DNA from: Marinoscillum pacificum
GTDB taxonomy: Bacteria > Bacteroidota > Bacteroidia > Cytophagales > Cyclobacteriaceae
Length of the DNA stretch: 64,000 bases
Reading direction: 5' to 3'
NCBI RefSeq assembly: GCF_024714495.1
Contig: NZ_JAMZMJ010000011.1
Span: 1 to 64,000 of the forward strand
The translations under genes and the position numbers were made by a program. The notes below the pieces were generated by a model. The model was not told the origin of the DNA and did not search any database. It worked only from the letters and a program-made list of their open reading frames with translations. Numbering within the stretch: the first letter of the stretch is position 1; every line of letters begins with the position of its first letter. Below, one piece after another: positions 31,844-41,977 of the stretch.

Positions 31844-34800
31844 GACTCCTGCAGTTGAGGTGATTGTTTGGATTTTAGACCAAATCGTTCAATGAGATTC
31901 TCCATCACCAAATAAACGGATGGGACCAAAAACAACGTAAGTAAAAATGAGCTGGTCATCCCGCCAATCAAGACCCAGGCCATTCCATTCTTAAATTCCG
32001 ATCCAGCACTATGCGAAATGGCCAAAGGAATCATCCCTAAAACCATAGAAAAGGTGGTCATCAAAATTGGTCTTAATCGTTCACGTCCAGCTTCAACTAA
32101 TGCCTCCACAACAGGCATACCTTTGGCCTTCAGTTCATTTGCAAAGTCGACAATCAAAATACCATTCTTGGTAACTAAACCAAGCAACATGATCATCCCA
32201 ATGATGCTGAAGATCGTCAACTGATTCATAGTAAGTGCCAAGGCCAAAAGGGCTCCAATAATCGCTACCGGCACGGAAAAGATGACCACAAAAGGATATA
32301 CCAAACTCTCATACAAACTCACCATGACCATATAAACTAATACCAGTGCGATAATCAATGAATAAGCCAGACTTTGAAAAGACTCACGCTGGTTTTTGGC
32401 TTCACCCTGAAAATCCACTACAACACCCGTTGGCAGGTCCAATGCATCAACCTCATTCTGAATATCCTTCACCACATCGCCAGATGGTCTTCCCACTACA
32501 GATGAAGTAACTGAAACAGAACTTTGCCTGTTGGTACGCTGAATGATGTACTGACCAGTGACTTCTTTAACTTTAGCGACTTGCCCCAATTGGATCAATT
32601 GACCATTGCGATTGATCACTGCAAGCTGTTTGATATCTTCGATGCTTTGTTTGTCTGCAGGGTCTAACTCTACCCGAACGTTATATGAATCATCACCATC
32701 CATAAAGTCGATGTTATCATTCCCATTAAATGCCAACTGAATGGACTGAGCCACATCTGTCAGTGAAAGGCCAAGTAAGGCAATTTTGTCTCGGTCTGGA
32801 GATACTTCCACCTGGCTAGTGGTTCCTTTAGTGCTGAATCGTACATAATCTGATCCTGCGGTTTTTTCTACAATACTTTTGACTTTACTAGCTGATTGAT
32901 AGACATCATCCTTGTTGGTCCCTGAGATGACGATTTGAATTGGTGAATTCACATTACCTGTGATTCCTGTTGGGATAACCGTAACCTGCACTCCAGGAAT
33001 TTTCTCTATTTCATTTCTAGCCAACACCCCAAACGCATCCGCAGAAATTTCCCGATCATTTTTATCAATCATCGCGATGGATAGCTCAGCAATGTTCTCG
33101 GTTTTTCCCTTCGCCCCCGTTTGTGTTCCAACAAGTGTATAAACCGTTTTTACCTCTGGAAAGGCGAGAATTCTTTGCTCCGCTTCTCGTACGATGAGAT
33201 TTGTTTCTCTGATGGGAGTTTCAGTGGCTGTTTCCAACTGAATGGTCAATTCTCCCCGGTCTCCATTTCCTGCAAAAGAGGCTCCAATAAAACCCGTTGG
33301 AATCAAAGCAAGGGACCCTATCATAAGTAATACCACCAATATGAAAAAATATCGCTTATGATAAAGGGTCCAATGCAACAACCGCCCATAAACAGCCTTC
33401 ATTTGATTAATTCCGCCTTCAAATCCCAGCATCATCCGACCCCAGAAAGATGATTTAGTGAGATGCTCCAATTTTACAAATCGGGAAGCCATCATTGGAG
33501 TGAGCGTAAACGCCACCAACAAACTCATCATAGTAGAGATAACTACCACAAGGGCAAACTCTTTTAATACATTACCAATCAGTCCACCAGCAAAGGCCAT
33601 AGGGAAGAACACTACCACATCCACCAAAGTGATGGCAACTGCTGTGAATCCTATCTCATTTCTCCCTTCCAATGAAGCAGTACGCTTGTCTTTGCCCATT
33701 TCCAGATGTCGGAAGATGTTTTCTAACACCACAATGCTATCATCCACCAAAATTCCAACAACTAGTGACAATGCAAGCAAAGTCATCAGGTTCAGTGAAA
33801 AGCCTAACAGGCTCATAGCAATAAACGTGGGGATCATGGCCGATGGAATGGCAATTAATACAAAGACAGAACTTCGTAGGCTATGAAGAAATAACAGCAT
33901 CACCACACCTACAATCAAGATGGCAAGAAACAAATCTTCCATCACTGCATCCGCTGAATGCAAGGTATAGGTGGATTGATCCAATGCCACCACATAGTCT
34001 AATCCAATATCCTGATGCTGGTTTTTAAGCTCTACCAACCGCTCCTTCACTGATTTACTAACCTCCACAGCATTGGCGTCACCTGTTTTAAACACCTGCA
34101 AACCAATAGCCGATTTTCCGTTGATTCTATTGAGTGTAGTGATCTTTTCCTGAGTATCACTTATCGTCGCCACGTCGGTTAACATGATTCGACTGCCCAT
34201 GCCATTATCACGAATGACCAGGCCCTTAAGCAATGCAACACTGGAATAATCTGCATCCATTGTAATGGATAGGTTTTGCTGATCATTAACGACGTTACCA
34301 CCAGGAACAGAAGCAGTATTGCCCGCCACGACTTGATAGACTTGCTTTGGTGAAAGTTTATAAGCTTGTAGCCTATCATTTTTCAACAACACTTTCACTT
34401 CTCGCTGTTGACCACCTATTACATTGATATCGCCAACTCCCATCACATTGCTTAGATTGGGTTTTACCTCTTTATCTATCAACTCATAAAGTTCCTGATC
34501 TGAAATGGTACCAGTCACAGAGATATTAAGTATTGCAAAATCATCCGTACTAAACCGATTGACAACAGACTCTTGTATATCAACTGGAAGTGTTGATTTG
34601 ATCTGTGCGATCTTTCGCTCCACATCTTGTTGAGCAGCTTTATCATCCACTCCTGACTTCAGCATTAGTTGTATCACCGAGACGTTTTGTAAAGAGCTGG
34701 AAGTCATGATATCAATTCCCTCCACTGTACTGATCACCTCTTCTATCGGCTTAGTAACCTTACTTTCAATCTCCTGAGGAGATGCACCAGGAAGAACCGT

Positions 34801-34944
34801 TTGAACACTTAGATTGCCTGTATCAAAAGAGGGAAGCAGGTTATAATTTAGATTGGTATATCCAATGATCCCAAACAAGATCAACCCTACAAATACTGTA
34901 CAGATCAGTAATGGTCGATTAATCGAAATTTCAGTTAATGACAT
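31840..34944 (-). CDS. RND-family efflux pump (inner-membrane transporter)
   Basis: The 1034-residue length, twelve helices and two large periplasmic loops are typical of AcrB/MexB-like pumps. The N-terminal loop begins NLLPSFDTGNLSVQTVLPGASPQEIE. The proton-relay Asp pair lies in the fourth helix (LVVGILVDDSIVVLENI), with GMIMLLGLVTKNGILIVDF and LIPLAISH-like elements in the second half. It exports drugs, detergents or metabolites using proton motive force, together with the adaptor and TolC just upstream. The substrate cannot be assigned. It reads in order outer channel, adaptor, pump. Confidence 0.95.
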   Translation of the reverse strand: MSLTEISINRPLLICTVFVGLILFGIIGYTNLNYNLLPSFDTGNLSVQTVLPGASPQEIESKVTKPIEEVISTVEGIDIMTSSSLQNVSVIQLMLKSGVDDKAAQQDVERKIAQIKSTLPVDIQESVVNRFSTDDFAILNISVTGTISDQELYELIDKEVKPNLSNVMGVGDINVIGGQQREVKVLLKNDRLQAYKLSPKQVYQVVAGNTASVPGGNVVNDQQNLSITMDADYSSVALLKGLVIRDNGMGSRIMLTDVATISDTQEKITTLNRINGKSAIGLQVFKTGDANAVEVSKSVKERLVELKNQHQDIGLDYVVALDQSTYTLHSADAVMEDLFLAILIVGVVMLLFLHSLRSSVFVLIAIPSAMIPTFIAMSLLGFSLNLMTLLALSLVVGILVDDSIVVLENIFRHLEMGKDKRTASLEGRNEIGFTAVAITLVDVVVFFPMAFAGGLIGNVLKEFALVVVISTMMSLLVAFTLTPMMASRFVKLEHLTKSSFWGRMMLGFEGGINQMKAVYGRLLHWTLYHKRYFFILVVLLMIGSLALIPTGFIGASFAGNGDRGELTIQLETATETPIRETNLIVREAEQRILAFPEVKTVYTLVGTQTGAKGKTENIAELSIAMIDKNDREISADAFGVLARNEIEKIPGVQVTVIPTGITGNVNSPIQIVISGTNKDDVYQSASKVKSIVEKTAGSDYVRFSTKGTTSQVEVSPDRDKIALLGLSLTDVAQSIQLAFNGNDNIDFMDGDDSYNVRVELDPADKQSIEDIKQLAVINRNGQLIQLGQVAKVKEVTGQYIIQRTNRQSSVSVTSSVVGRPSGDVVKDIQNEVDALDLPTGVVVDFQGEAKNQRESFQSLAYSLIIALVLVYMVMVSLYESLVYPFVVIFSVPVAIIGALLALALTMNQLTIFSIIGMIMLLGLVTKNGILIVDFANELKAKGMPVVEALVEAGRERLRPILMTTFSMVLGMIPLAISHSAGSEFKNGMAWVLIGGMTSSFLLTLFLVPSVYLVMENLIERFGLKSKQSPQLQES

Positions 34945-34950
34945 GGCAGG

Positions 34951-36006
34951 TTAGTCGATTATGTTTACAATACTTCCCTCTCTCAAGTTGATCTGACCAG
35001 TTGTCACAATGTGATCGCCTTCAGACAAACCCTTTATGATCTCCACATCGTCACCTTTTACCAGACCGGTTTCCACAGTTCTCATTACAACCGTTCCTCC
35101 TTCAACAAGAAAAACATAGGGCTCTTCGGCATCAGTAACTAGCGCCGACATTGGTATTTGAAGTACCTCCTCAGCAGAATAAGTCTGAAAAGAAACTTGC
35201 ACATCTGACCCTCCTCTTAATCGATGGTCGCTAGTTTCTAGAAGCAAGTCGACCTGGTAGTTGTGATGTGCATCTGCCACTGGACTGATGAATTCAATTT
35301 TACCTTCGAATACCTTTTCTGGCAATATAGGTGTAGTGATTTTCGCCAGATCTCCTTCTGTCAATTGATATACCAGTTCCTGGTTAACATAAACCGTAGC
35401 CTTAAGTGTAAACACATTAGAGATAAAGGCAATTGGAGTACCCGGATTAACAAATTCGCCTTCCTTCACCATTTTGGCATGTACTACTCCACTGATTGGT
35501 GCTTTGATTGAAGTGTTCTCAATCTGTTTTTCCAACAATCTGATTTGATTATCTATCTTATCATGACTGTATTTAGCATTGAGCATATCCACTTTTGATG
35601 CAGCATTGTGATCATAGAGGTCTTTTACTCGATTGTAATCATCGAGCGACTTACCGAAAGCTAATTGTGCATCTCTTAAATTGATTCTTAGCATATCAGC
35701 ATCCAATTGTCCAATAACCTGACCTTCTTTAACCCGAGTACCCAACTCAATGTAAAGTTGCTCCACCATACCACTGGCTTGTGTAAAAACCCTGGCATCC
35801 TCGATTGGTTGAACCACTGCCGGATAGTTTACAGCAATTGATAATTTGGATTTCTCTACAGTTGCAACTTTTACTGCAACTGGTATTTTGGTGCGATCCA
35901 CAGGCACCTTCGCCTCATCCAGTTCTCTTTTGTTTCCAATAAGCTTGATCGTTGTAGCCACCATCAAGAGGACGATGACCACCGCAGAAATGATATATTT
36001 TTTCAT
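34951..36006 (-). CDS. RND efflux periplasmic adaptor (membrane fusion protein)
   Basis: This 351-residue HlyD/MexA-type protein has one N-terminal membrane segment (AVVIVLLMVATTIKLI), the lipoyl-like barrel (GQLDADMLRINLRDAQL), a helical hairpin and a beta-barrel ending in ISEGLxxGDxIVTTGQINLREGS. It bridges the pump and the TolC-like channel in the periplasm. It is separated by 6 bases from the pump and 10 from the TolC gene. Confidence 0.95.
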   Translation of the reverse strand: MKKYIISAVVIVLLMVATTIKLIGNKRELDEAKVPVDRTKIPVAVKVATVEKSKLSIAVNYPAVVQPIEDARVFTQASGMVEQLYIELGTRVKEGQVIGQLDADMLRINLRDAQLAFGKSLDDYNRVKDLYDHNAASKVDMLNAKYSHDKIDNQIRLLEKQIENTSIKAPISGVVHAKMVKEGEFVNPGTPIAFISNVFTLKATVYVNQELVYQLTEGDLAKITTPILPEKVFEGKIEFISPVADAHHNYQVDLLLETSDHRLRGGSDVQVSFQTYSAEEVLQIPMSALVTDAEEPYVFLVEGGTVVMRTVETGLVKGDDVEIIKGLSEGDHIVTTGQINLREGSIVNIID

Positions 36007-36016
36007 GTTTAATACG

Positions 36017-37342
36017 TTACTTTAGAGTATCGATGAATTCCGTTAATGTGCCTTGTGCTTTTTGATAATTCAGTTGACTGATCATCAAATTGTACAAGCT
36101 GTTGATATAGTTGCTTTGAGCATTTTTATAAGCCGTATCGTCATTGAGAAAATCAGTTAATCCAACAGCACCTTGTTTGTATTGGTATTCTGTTACTTCC
36201 AGTAGTTCTTCAGCCAGATGAAGGTTGTCCCAATTGCTCTTAAAAGATGTATAGGCCGTACCAACTGAGACAGACGCATTTTCAAAATTGAGCTGCATGT
36301 TTCGTTGATTCAATAGAAAGTTGCTTCGATCATTCTCGAGAATCAATTGCTCCTCATGCAATTTGCTATAGCGACCTAAGCCACTAAATATGGGTACTTT
36401 GAGACCAAGACCTATGTACGAAAAGTTGTTCCAATCAGTGAAAGCCTGACTAAAGTCATTGTTTAGAGATTGGTAGGCATATTTTCCGACAAAATTCAGT
36501 GAAGGTAGATACTTCGCCCGCTGCATCTTCACATTGATCTCCTGTAGAGCAACCTGTTGTTCGTTTATCTTAAACGATGTTAGATACTCTAATGCTAGCT
36601 CATTATTCATTGGGAAACTTGAAAACGACTCATAGTCCAGGTCTTCACGAATAGTCAAAGGGTGGTCCAGTGACATTCCCATGGTATTCTTTAAGGAGTT
36701 TAATGCCAACTGCTCCTTACGAACTACATCTTCCAACTGGTAATTGGTAGTATTCAAACTAACCTTTACGCGATCGACTTCTTTATTCATGATCACACCT
36801 TGTTTTTGTTGGGTAGATAAGGTTGCTACAAGCTCTTCAAACTTGTTTTGGTTGGACTCCAAAATAGAACGCTGCTCCCTCAAAATGAGCACCTGAAAAT
36901 AGGCAATTGCCGTGTTGTACATCAAGGATTCCTTGTTTAGCTCTTGCTGCAATTGAGTCATTGCCTCATACGGCTTGCCTGCTTTAATCCCGATGATCTT
37001 TGATTGATCGTAGATGGTTTGGCTAAAATCCACTCCTACCACCGTATTGTATTGGGTTCCAAATTGAACTTCTGCTGGTTGAGGCCCAAAGATTCCCGCT
37101 GGTAATACGGTGGTCTGGAGTTTCAAATTATCAGTGAAATTGGCCGATCCATTTATCTGTGGTAAGTAGCCAGCAATACTCTGCGTAGTTTGCGCTCTTG
37201 CAATACGCTCATTGTTTTCATAAACTCCCATTGAGGGATGATTCTTCAGTGTATATTCAATACACTCAGCCAATGAATAGGTTTCTTGCGCATGAAGACT
37301 AAAAAGCCACATCCATGCCATGCAAGTCGTCAATAATCTCAT
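36017..37342 (-). CDS. TolC-family outer-membrane efflux channel
   Basis: The 441-residue protein starts with a signal peptide (MAWMWLFSLHAQ) and the TolC opening SLAECIEYTLKNHPSM. Two repeated helical halves follow (for example LQEINVKMQRAKYLPSLNFVGKY and YTSFKSNWDNLHLAEELLEVTEYQYKQGAVGLTDFLN). It makes the outer-membrane trimer of the tripartite efflux machine. It is first in the efflux operon. Confidence 0.95.
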   Translation of the reverse strand: MRLLTTCMAWMWLFSLHAQETYSLAECIEYTLKNHPSMGVYENNERIARAQTTQSIAGYLPQINGSANFTDNLKLQTTVLPAGIFGPQPAEVQFGTQYNTVVGVDFSQTIYDQSKIIGIKAGKPYEAMTQLQQELNKESLMYNTAIAYFQVLILREQRSILESNQNKFEELVATLSTQQKQGVIMNKEVDRVKVSLNTTNYQLEDVVRKEQLALNSLKNTMGMSLDHPLTIREDLDYESFSSFPMNNELALEYLTSFKINEQQVALQEINVKMQRAKYLPSLNFVGKYAYQSLNNDFSQAFTDWNNFSYIGLGLKVPIFSGLGRYSKLHEEQLILENDRSNFLLNQRNMQLNFENASVSVGTAYTSFKSNWDNLHLAEELLEVTEYQYKQGAVGLTDFLNDDTAYKNAQSNYINSLYNLMISQLNYQKAQGTLTEFIDTLK

Positions 37343-37403
37343 AAAAATTATATTATTCAGCGTTTTCGCGAAGACTAAATGATCTTTCTAGCAGTATTTG
37401 CAC

Positions 37404-38177
37404 TCAGTATAGACCTTTTTCTCCGCCAATAATGATTTGTAAAGACATGGAAGCTGTAATGCCGCCAGGAGATTCAATTCCTCCAATATTGGAAGACCGT
37501 GTAGTATGCATGTATCCCGCATTCAAACCAAACATTGCTACTGGTGATAGTCTCATCGACATACCCAATGTTAGATTTCCGTATCCATAATTTCTAACCA
37601 AAACTTTCAAGTCCTTGTATTGCCCCTGACTCGAACTAAAGCCACCATACCCTCCGCCTGCTCCAGCTTTAATGATCCCTCCTTTTAAGCCTAGGTATCC
37701 TCTTGTAAATTCTCCTAAGGGTACATAATGTTTTGTGACAAGACCCAGGTTGAACATAGCACCTCCACTTCCTGCAGCATCCACATTAATGGATCCAGAA
37801 TTGATAGAAAGATTGTTCACATGTTGCACCTTTGTAATAGGTAAAAAATCAAATTCAACTCCAAGCATCCAGTTTGATCTAAGAAAGTGCCCTACTCCAA
37901 AACCATAGCAAGTAGTATTTTTGGTGAGGTCTGCAGTGGTTACATAATCTGGTTCTGATGCTTTATTATTTTTGGTTATAAACCGCTGACCAAATGTAAA
38001 ACTGAGCACCCATTTGCTAGCATACACCTTTTTCAAACTATCGATCACCAATGGTCTATTTTCCAAAGCAGCAATTGCTCTCGTGGCCTCTTCAAATGGC
38101 TGCCTGTTCCAGATAGTGGTTTGAGCATTTGATTTTATCGCCAACAGAAGTAACACTATTCCCAGAGCCTTTTTCAT
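37404..38177 (-). CDS. Outer-membrane beta-barrel-like protein
   Basis: The function is unknown. It has a signal peptide (LGIVLLLLAIKSNAQ), a Gly-rich beta structure with alternating aromatics (GVGHFLRSNWMLGVEFDF, GYGNLTLGMSMRLSPVAMFGLNAGYMHTTRS) and a closing strand (ITASMSLQIIIGGEKGLY). These are marks of a porin-like or OmpW/OmpA-like 8-stranded barrel. It lies 62 bases upstream of the TolC gene and 4 bases after the DUF2147 gene, so it may belong to a transcript shared with one of them. Confidence 0.75.
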   Translation of the reverse strand: MKKALGIVLLLLAIKSNAQTTIWNRQPFEEATRAIAALENRPLVIDSLKKVYASKWVLSFTFGQRFITKNNKASEPDYVTTADLTKNTTCYGFGVGHFLRSNWMLGVEFDFLPITKVQHVNNLSINSGSINVDAAGSGGAMFNLGLVTKHYVPLGEFTRGYLGLKGGIIKAGAGGGYGGFSSSQGQYKDLKVLVRNYGYGNLTLGMSMRLSPVAMFGLNAGYMHTTRSSNIGGIESPGGITASMSLQIIIGGEKGLY

Positions 38178-38180
38178 GGT

Positions 38181-38618
38181 TTAAAGCGATGAGCGCTTCC
38201 AGGTTTGCTGCCTTGTAAATCCCCTATAGGATACGGTAATTAACAACTCATCCTCTTTAGTTTTCTGAATGGTTACATCTGTAGTCACACCTCGTTTAGC
38301 CGCATAGAGACTACCTTCCCATTGTCCATTTCTAAACTGGAGTCCTTCCAAAATATCCATTCCCATTAGCGTTCGTTCTCTTAACTTCTTATCAGGATTG
38401 TTCTCATCACGTTTCAGCGCTCCACGACTGTCTGTTGGCTCATCCATCCATACAATTTTTCCTCTTTGGGATGTCCCTGCATTGTATATCTCCACCTTCA
38501 TCTGGCCTTTTTCAGTAAGCCATATTCCCCGTATGTCATTCTGTGGTTTAGCGCCAAATAGAAAGGCTGCTGTTCCTAACGTAAGTATCAAAAAGTTTCT
38601 CATATGTCGATTGATCAT
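38181..38618 (-). CDS. DUF2147-family secreted protein
   Basis: The start is placed at the ATG at 38618, or five codons later; the frame is open farther upstream without matching the family. A signal peptide (RNFLILTLGTAAFLFG) is followed by DIRGIWLTEKGQMKVEIYNAG and GKIVWMDEPTD, with LRERTLMGMDILEGLQF and a closing TVSYRGFTRQQTWKR. These match DUF2147, small periplasmic lipocalin-like proteins of unknown ligand. Its stop is 4 bases before the start of the beta-barrel gene. Confidence 0.9.
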   Translation of the reverse strand: MINRHMRNFLILTLGTAAFLFGAKPQNDIRGIWLTEKGQMKVEIYNAGTSQRGKIVWMDEPTDSRGALKRDENNPDKKLRERTLMGMDILEGLQFRNGQWEGSLYAAKRGVTTDVTIQKTKEDELLITVSYRGFTRQQTWKRSSL

Positions 38619-38848
38619 TGTTTTTACTACAGCGAAATACGAGAAATCAGAGGCCTGCAGGAAGAACAAATCAGGCGAAGCAGGCACAAAGCAAGGTGAA
38701 GCGGACACAGCTAGAAGAACAGACTCAACGACTTGACCTATAGAATCACTTCAAGTGTTGATTTGTCCGCTTCAAGGAATTAGTGCTTTTAACATATAAG
38801 GAAGAGAGCCAGATTTGAATTCAATTAAGAACGCTACAATTAATTTGA

Positions 38849-39142
38849 ATGAATTCAGCTACTGGATTACAAAAGAAGACTTCAACAACTATTTCTGACA
38901 AATGGCAACTCTTTGGGGTTGTTGTAATAATGTTAATCTGCTCAGCAATTCTACAAGTCGGAAATGCATATTTCAATGTCCCACCGATAGTTTTGGCAAC
39001 AATGAGTGAAAGCTGTCAGGAGAACTTTACTCAGCAGTATTTATTCATTCAGAATACAATCCAACAAGAGGGATTGGAAGAATATATTCGATTAGATTCT
39101 ACTAACCATGTTATCACGTTATACCCAGCTGACAATAATTGA
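38849..39142 (+). CDS. Small single-helix membrane protein, 97 aa
   Basis: The function is unknown. One hydrophobic segment (LFGVVVIMLICSAILQVGNAYF, near residues 22-43) is followed by an extracytoplasmic-type domain of about 50 residues. It lies convergent with the DUF4407 gene, 10 bases away. It is not recognised as part of any family. It may be a real small ORF because its frame is intact and its codon use is ordinary, but support is limited. Confidence 0.5.
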   Translation: MNSATGLQKKTSTTISDKWQLFGVVVIMLICSAILQVGNAYFNVPPIVLATMSESCQENFTQQYLFIQNTIQQEGLEEYIRLDSTNHVITLYPADNN

Positions 39143-39152
39143 ATGACTATAA

Positions 39153-40205
39153 TTAACTCCTATCCAACCCCAACTGTAACCGTTCATTAACATACTCCAC
39201 CTCTTCTCGAGTGAGTTTAGAAGAACGTTTCTTGATTTCAGAATTGATCTTAGCCATGTCTTCATAGTGGAATGCTTCAAATCCGTACTCTTCCGATTTG
39301 AGTACATAATCATATGGTCCGCGCTGAGAAACGAGCTTTACAAAAATCGGTGACGTCTCAACCACAAGAAATAACAACATGATAAACCAACTAGCCAGAT
39401 TGATCGCTGAACTCTTGGTGGTCAATCGATCCAATGCCTCCATTCTAGACGCCAATCCTGTGAGCTGACCTTCTTCTATTGCTGTCAATTCTGCTTGTTC
39501 TCTCGCATTCAAGTCTTGAATAGCCAACTCTTTCTCAGCGATGATTGGAGAAGTAGACGCAATCAATTCTTGTAATTCTTGCTCTACTCGATCGGCATCC
39601 TCTTTCTTGATTCGGTAGATCGGTCCAGGGTTTCTTTTGCCTGTCCCACCCGTTCCATCAGCCTCTTCTCTAGCGATTCTACGAAGCTCATTTCTGCTTT
39701 CTGTCTTTAGATCTATTTCTTGCTTTAGCTTACCGATTTCTGCATTTAATCTATTTCTAGATTCAACAAAGCGCTCTTTTACAACCATCTCTTTGAAAGC
39801 CAAATCTTCCTGAATCATAGAGGTTATTTCACTATTCACTTCCTTCTCAAATATCTTCAACTCCAATGGTTTCGCAATCACAATGGATATCACTAAGGCA
39901 AGTACCAATCGTGGCGCTACTTGTAAAAACTCTTGTCTTGGCTCTCCATTTTTTCGCATACTAGAGACAATAAATCGATCCAGGTTAAAGATCATCAAGC
40001 CCCAAAGAATTCCGAAAACAGCAGCGGCCACATAGCTATCAAAAACAGTATACAATGCGTACCCTCCAGCTAACGCTGCAAATATTCCAGTAAAGAAAAC
40101 TGTAGCACCGATGCCCACATATTTACTCGACTCGGATGGCGTATTGGAGAGGATCTGACGGTTAGCACCTGAGCATAACCAAAAAAATTCTTTTAACCTG
40201 TTCAT
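39153..40205 (-). CDS. DUF4407-domain membrane protein
   Basis: The start is taken at the ATG at 40205 (MNRLKEFFWLCSGAN); the open frame extends 111 bases upstream without family sequence. The 350-residue protein has helices near residues 28-75, 95-115 and 260-280, and a long coiled-coil middle (VESRNRLNAEIGKLKQEI and on). The motif FWGLCSGAN-like opening and GILWGLMIFNLDRFI are the DUF4407 pattern. Its function is unknown; it is an inner-membrane protein with a large soluble coil. Confidence 0.88.
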   Translation of the reverse strand: MNRLKEFFWLCSGANRQILSNTPSESSKYVGIGATVFFTGIFAALAGGYALYTVFDSYVAAAVFGILWGLMIFNLDRFIVSSMRKNGEPRQEFLQVAPRLVLALVISIVIAKPLELKIFEKEVNSEITSMIQEDLAFKEMVVKERFVESRNRLNAEIGKLKQEIDLKTESRNELRRIAREEADGTGGTGKRNPGPIYRIKKEDADRVEQELQELIASTSPIIAEKELAIQDLNAREQAELTAIEEGQLTGLASRMEALDRLTTKSSAINLASWFIMLLFLVVETSPIFVKLVSQRGPYDYVLKSEEYGFEAFHYEDMAKINSEIKKRSSKLTREEVEYVNERLQLGLDRS

Positions 40206-40380
40206 GAATCTATGAACGAGGAGTGTTAAAAGATGTTGTTTAGAAAAAAAGTAACACAAATCGCTGTCGAACATAATTTCGTCGAATAATGTAACTGAGC
40301 ACTGTTTGAATCTCAAAATTTCCGATTTACTTTAATCTCAAACAATCATAAAATCTAAACTCTAGAACAAAATCCACCTT

Positions 40381-41094
40381 ATGAAATCGATTTTTACGCT
40401 TTTGACAATTTGCATGGCATCATTTGCTTATGCTCAGCCTTCACAATACTTCATGCCTCCAGTCGATGATGACTTGATCGCTACTGCCAGGGAGGTTTTT
40501 GCCGTCACTCTAGATGGTGATACCGTACGAGGAAGAATGACCGGCTCTTTAATGATGGGCGGACAAATCCGTTCACTCAATATCAAAGATGATGATGGCA
40601 ACAAATACAAATTCAAAGCTGCTGAAGTGAAAGTGGTAGGTGTAAAAGCAACCAACTTCATGAATAGAACCAGTGCCATGTCTGCACCCAATATGCCACG
40701 ATTAATGGATCAGGATTTCAAAAAAATCATGAATCGCGAGTGGATCATTTTTGATCAGGCACTACTTCCTAAGAAAGACAAATATGCTCTGATGCAGTTA
40801 TTAAACCCTGGTTTCGATAGCAAAATCAAAGTTTACATCAATCCTAACGCTGGCGAATCTGCTCAAATAGAAGTCTCTGGTTTTTCGATTCAGGATGGTG
40901 GAGATGACACCTCTTATTTGGTAGTGAAAGATGGCGAAAGGGCAGAGATCTTTAAGAAAAAGAATTACAATGATACCGCTCTAACTGAACTGTATACTGA
41001 CTGTCCAGACTTTGAAGAAGCTTATTCTGGAGAGCGTTTCTGGTGGAGCAACTTCTCAGAACACGTGCTGTTTTATGATAAACTTTGTGATTAA
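40381..41094 (+). CDS. Secreted hypothetical protein, 237 aa
   Basis: The function is unknown. It has a signal peptide (LLTICMASFAYAQP) and starts at the ATG at 40381. The mature part is mixed alpha/beta, with a short Gly-Met-rich stretch (GRMTGSLMMGGQIRSLNI), a MNREWIIFDQALLPKKDKYALMQ segment and an acidic C-terminus with Cys pairs (YTDCPDFEEAY, DKLCD). It recalls families that are located in the outer membrane with SusCD-linked loci, but nothing definite. A strong terminator follows. Confidence 0.75.
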   Translation: MKSIFTLLTICMASFAYAQPSQYFMPPVDDDLIATAREVFAVTLDGDTVRGRMTGSLMMGGQIRSLNIKDDDGNKYKFKAAEVKVVGVKATNFMNRTSAMSAPNMPRLMDQDFKKIMNREWIIFDQALLPKKDKYALMQLLNPGFDSKIKVYINPNAGESAQIEVSGFSIQDGGDDTSYLVVKDGERAEIFKKKNYNDTALTELYTDCPDFEEAYSGERFWWSNFSEHVLFYDKLCD

Positions 41095-41102
41095 GAAATT
41101 AG

Positions 41103-41137
41103 AAAACAGTGAGCCCAAAAGCTCACTGTTTTTGTTT
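41103..41137 (+). terminator. Rho-independent terminator
   Basis: AAACAGTGAGC (41104-41114) and GCTCACTGTTT (41121-41131) form a perfect 11-bp stem with TTGTTTT following. It ends the secreted protein gene at 41094. Confidence 0.88.
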
Positions 41138-41229
41138 TAAAGCCTTTCAACTCGACATTATCAAATTTTGTACTGTGAGCTGTTAATTAAAACCGCTATA
41201 TTGAATGCGTTTTAAAAGCGATCACTGCC

Positions 41230-41976
41230 ATGATTGATTCTTCATTACGCCCATTTTGGCGTAATTTTTTTCAGCTCAACTGGAAATTTGGGCTATTCTT
41301 AATCCTTGCTTTATGCATTCCCAGGTTTTTATTGGTCTTACAAGCCAACCAAACCAGTAACTATGGTTTCATAGGGGCCATGATGATCATATCAGCCCTA
41401 GTTCCTTTTATATTTTTAAGCAAAGCAGGGAGAGCCCAAATAGGGTTAATCAAATCGAATGCATATGGCATGCTCATCGCTGCCTTTATCATCGGGATTG
41501 CTTTGAGCTTGTTCTTACATGTGATTGGCAAGTTGTTGTATGAGGATTCTTTTCAAAACTGGTATGCATACATTGGTAAGTCCTACAATATTCCAGAGGT
41601 CATTTCAGCTTCAGATAAAATCACTCTGTTCCTGGTCATGGCGATCACAGGAATGATATTCAGCCCAATTGGAGAAGAACTTTTCTTTAGGGGTGTTGTT
41701 CATGGAAGTTTTGCCAAATCTATTGGTGATCAAAAAGCATCCATTGTAGACAGTCTAGCTTTTGCATTTACTCACATCGCCCACTTTGGATTGGTATTTA
41801 TCAATGGCAATTGGAATTTCTACTTTGTACCAACACTTCTATGGGTAATCGGAATGTTTCTGGTAAGTATCGCTTTCTTCCAAATGAAAAAAAGCTCCGG
41901 TTCGATACTCGGAGCTGTTCTTTGCCATGCTGGTTTTAACCTGGGCATGATCTATTGCATTTTCTATTTGGTATGA
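41230..41976 (+). CDS. CPBP-family intramembrane metalloprotease
   Basis: The 248-residue protein has at least seven hydrophobic helices. The CPBP (CAAX/Abi, PF02517) motifs are all present: GEELFFRGVVHG (EExxxR), FAFTHIAHFG (FxxxH) and LCHAGFN (HxxxN). The family includes intramembrane proteases that process proteins or peptides, among them bacteriocin self-immunity proteins; the substrate here is unknown. Its stop is 1 base from the stop of the convergent amylase gene. Confidence 0.92.
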   Translation: MIDSSLRPFWRNFFQLNWKFGLFLILALCIPRFLLVLQANQTSNYGFIGAMMIISALVPFIFLSKAGRAQIGLIKSNAYGMLIAAFIIGIALSLFLHVIGKLLYEDSFQNWYAYIGKSYNIPEVISASDKITLFLVMAITGMIFSPIGEELFFRGVVHGSFAKSIGDQKASIVDSLAFAFTHIAHFGLVFINGNWNFYFVPTLLWVIGMFLVSIAFFQMKKSSGSILGAVLCHAGFNLGMIYCIFYLV

Positions 41977-41977
41977 T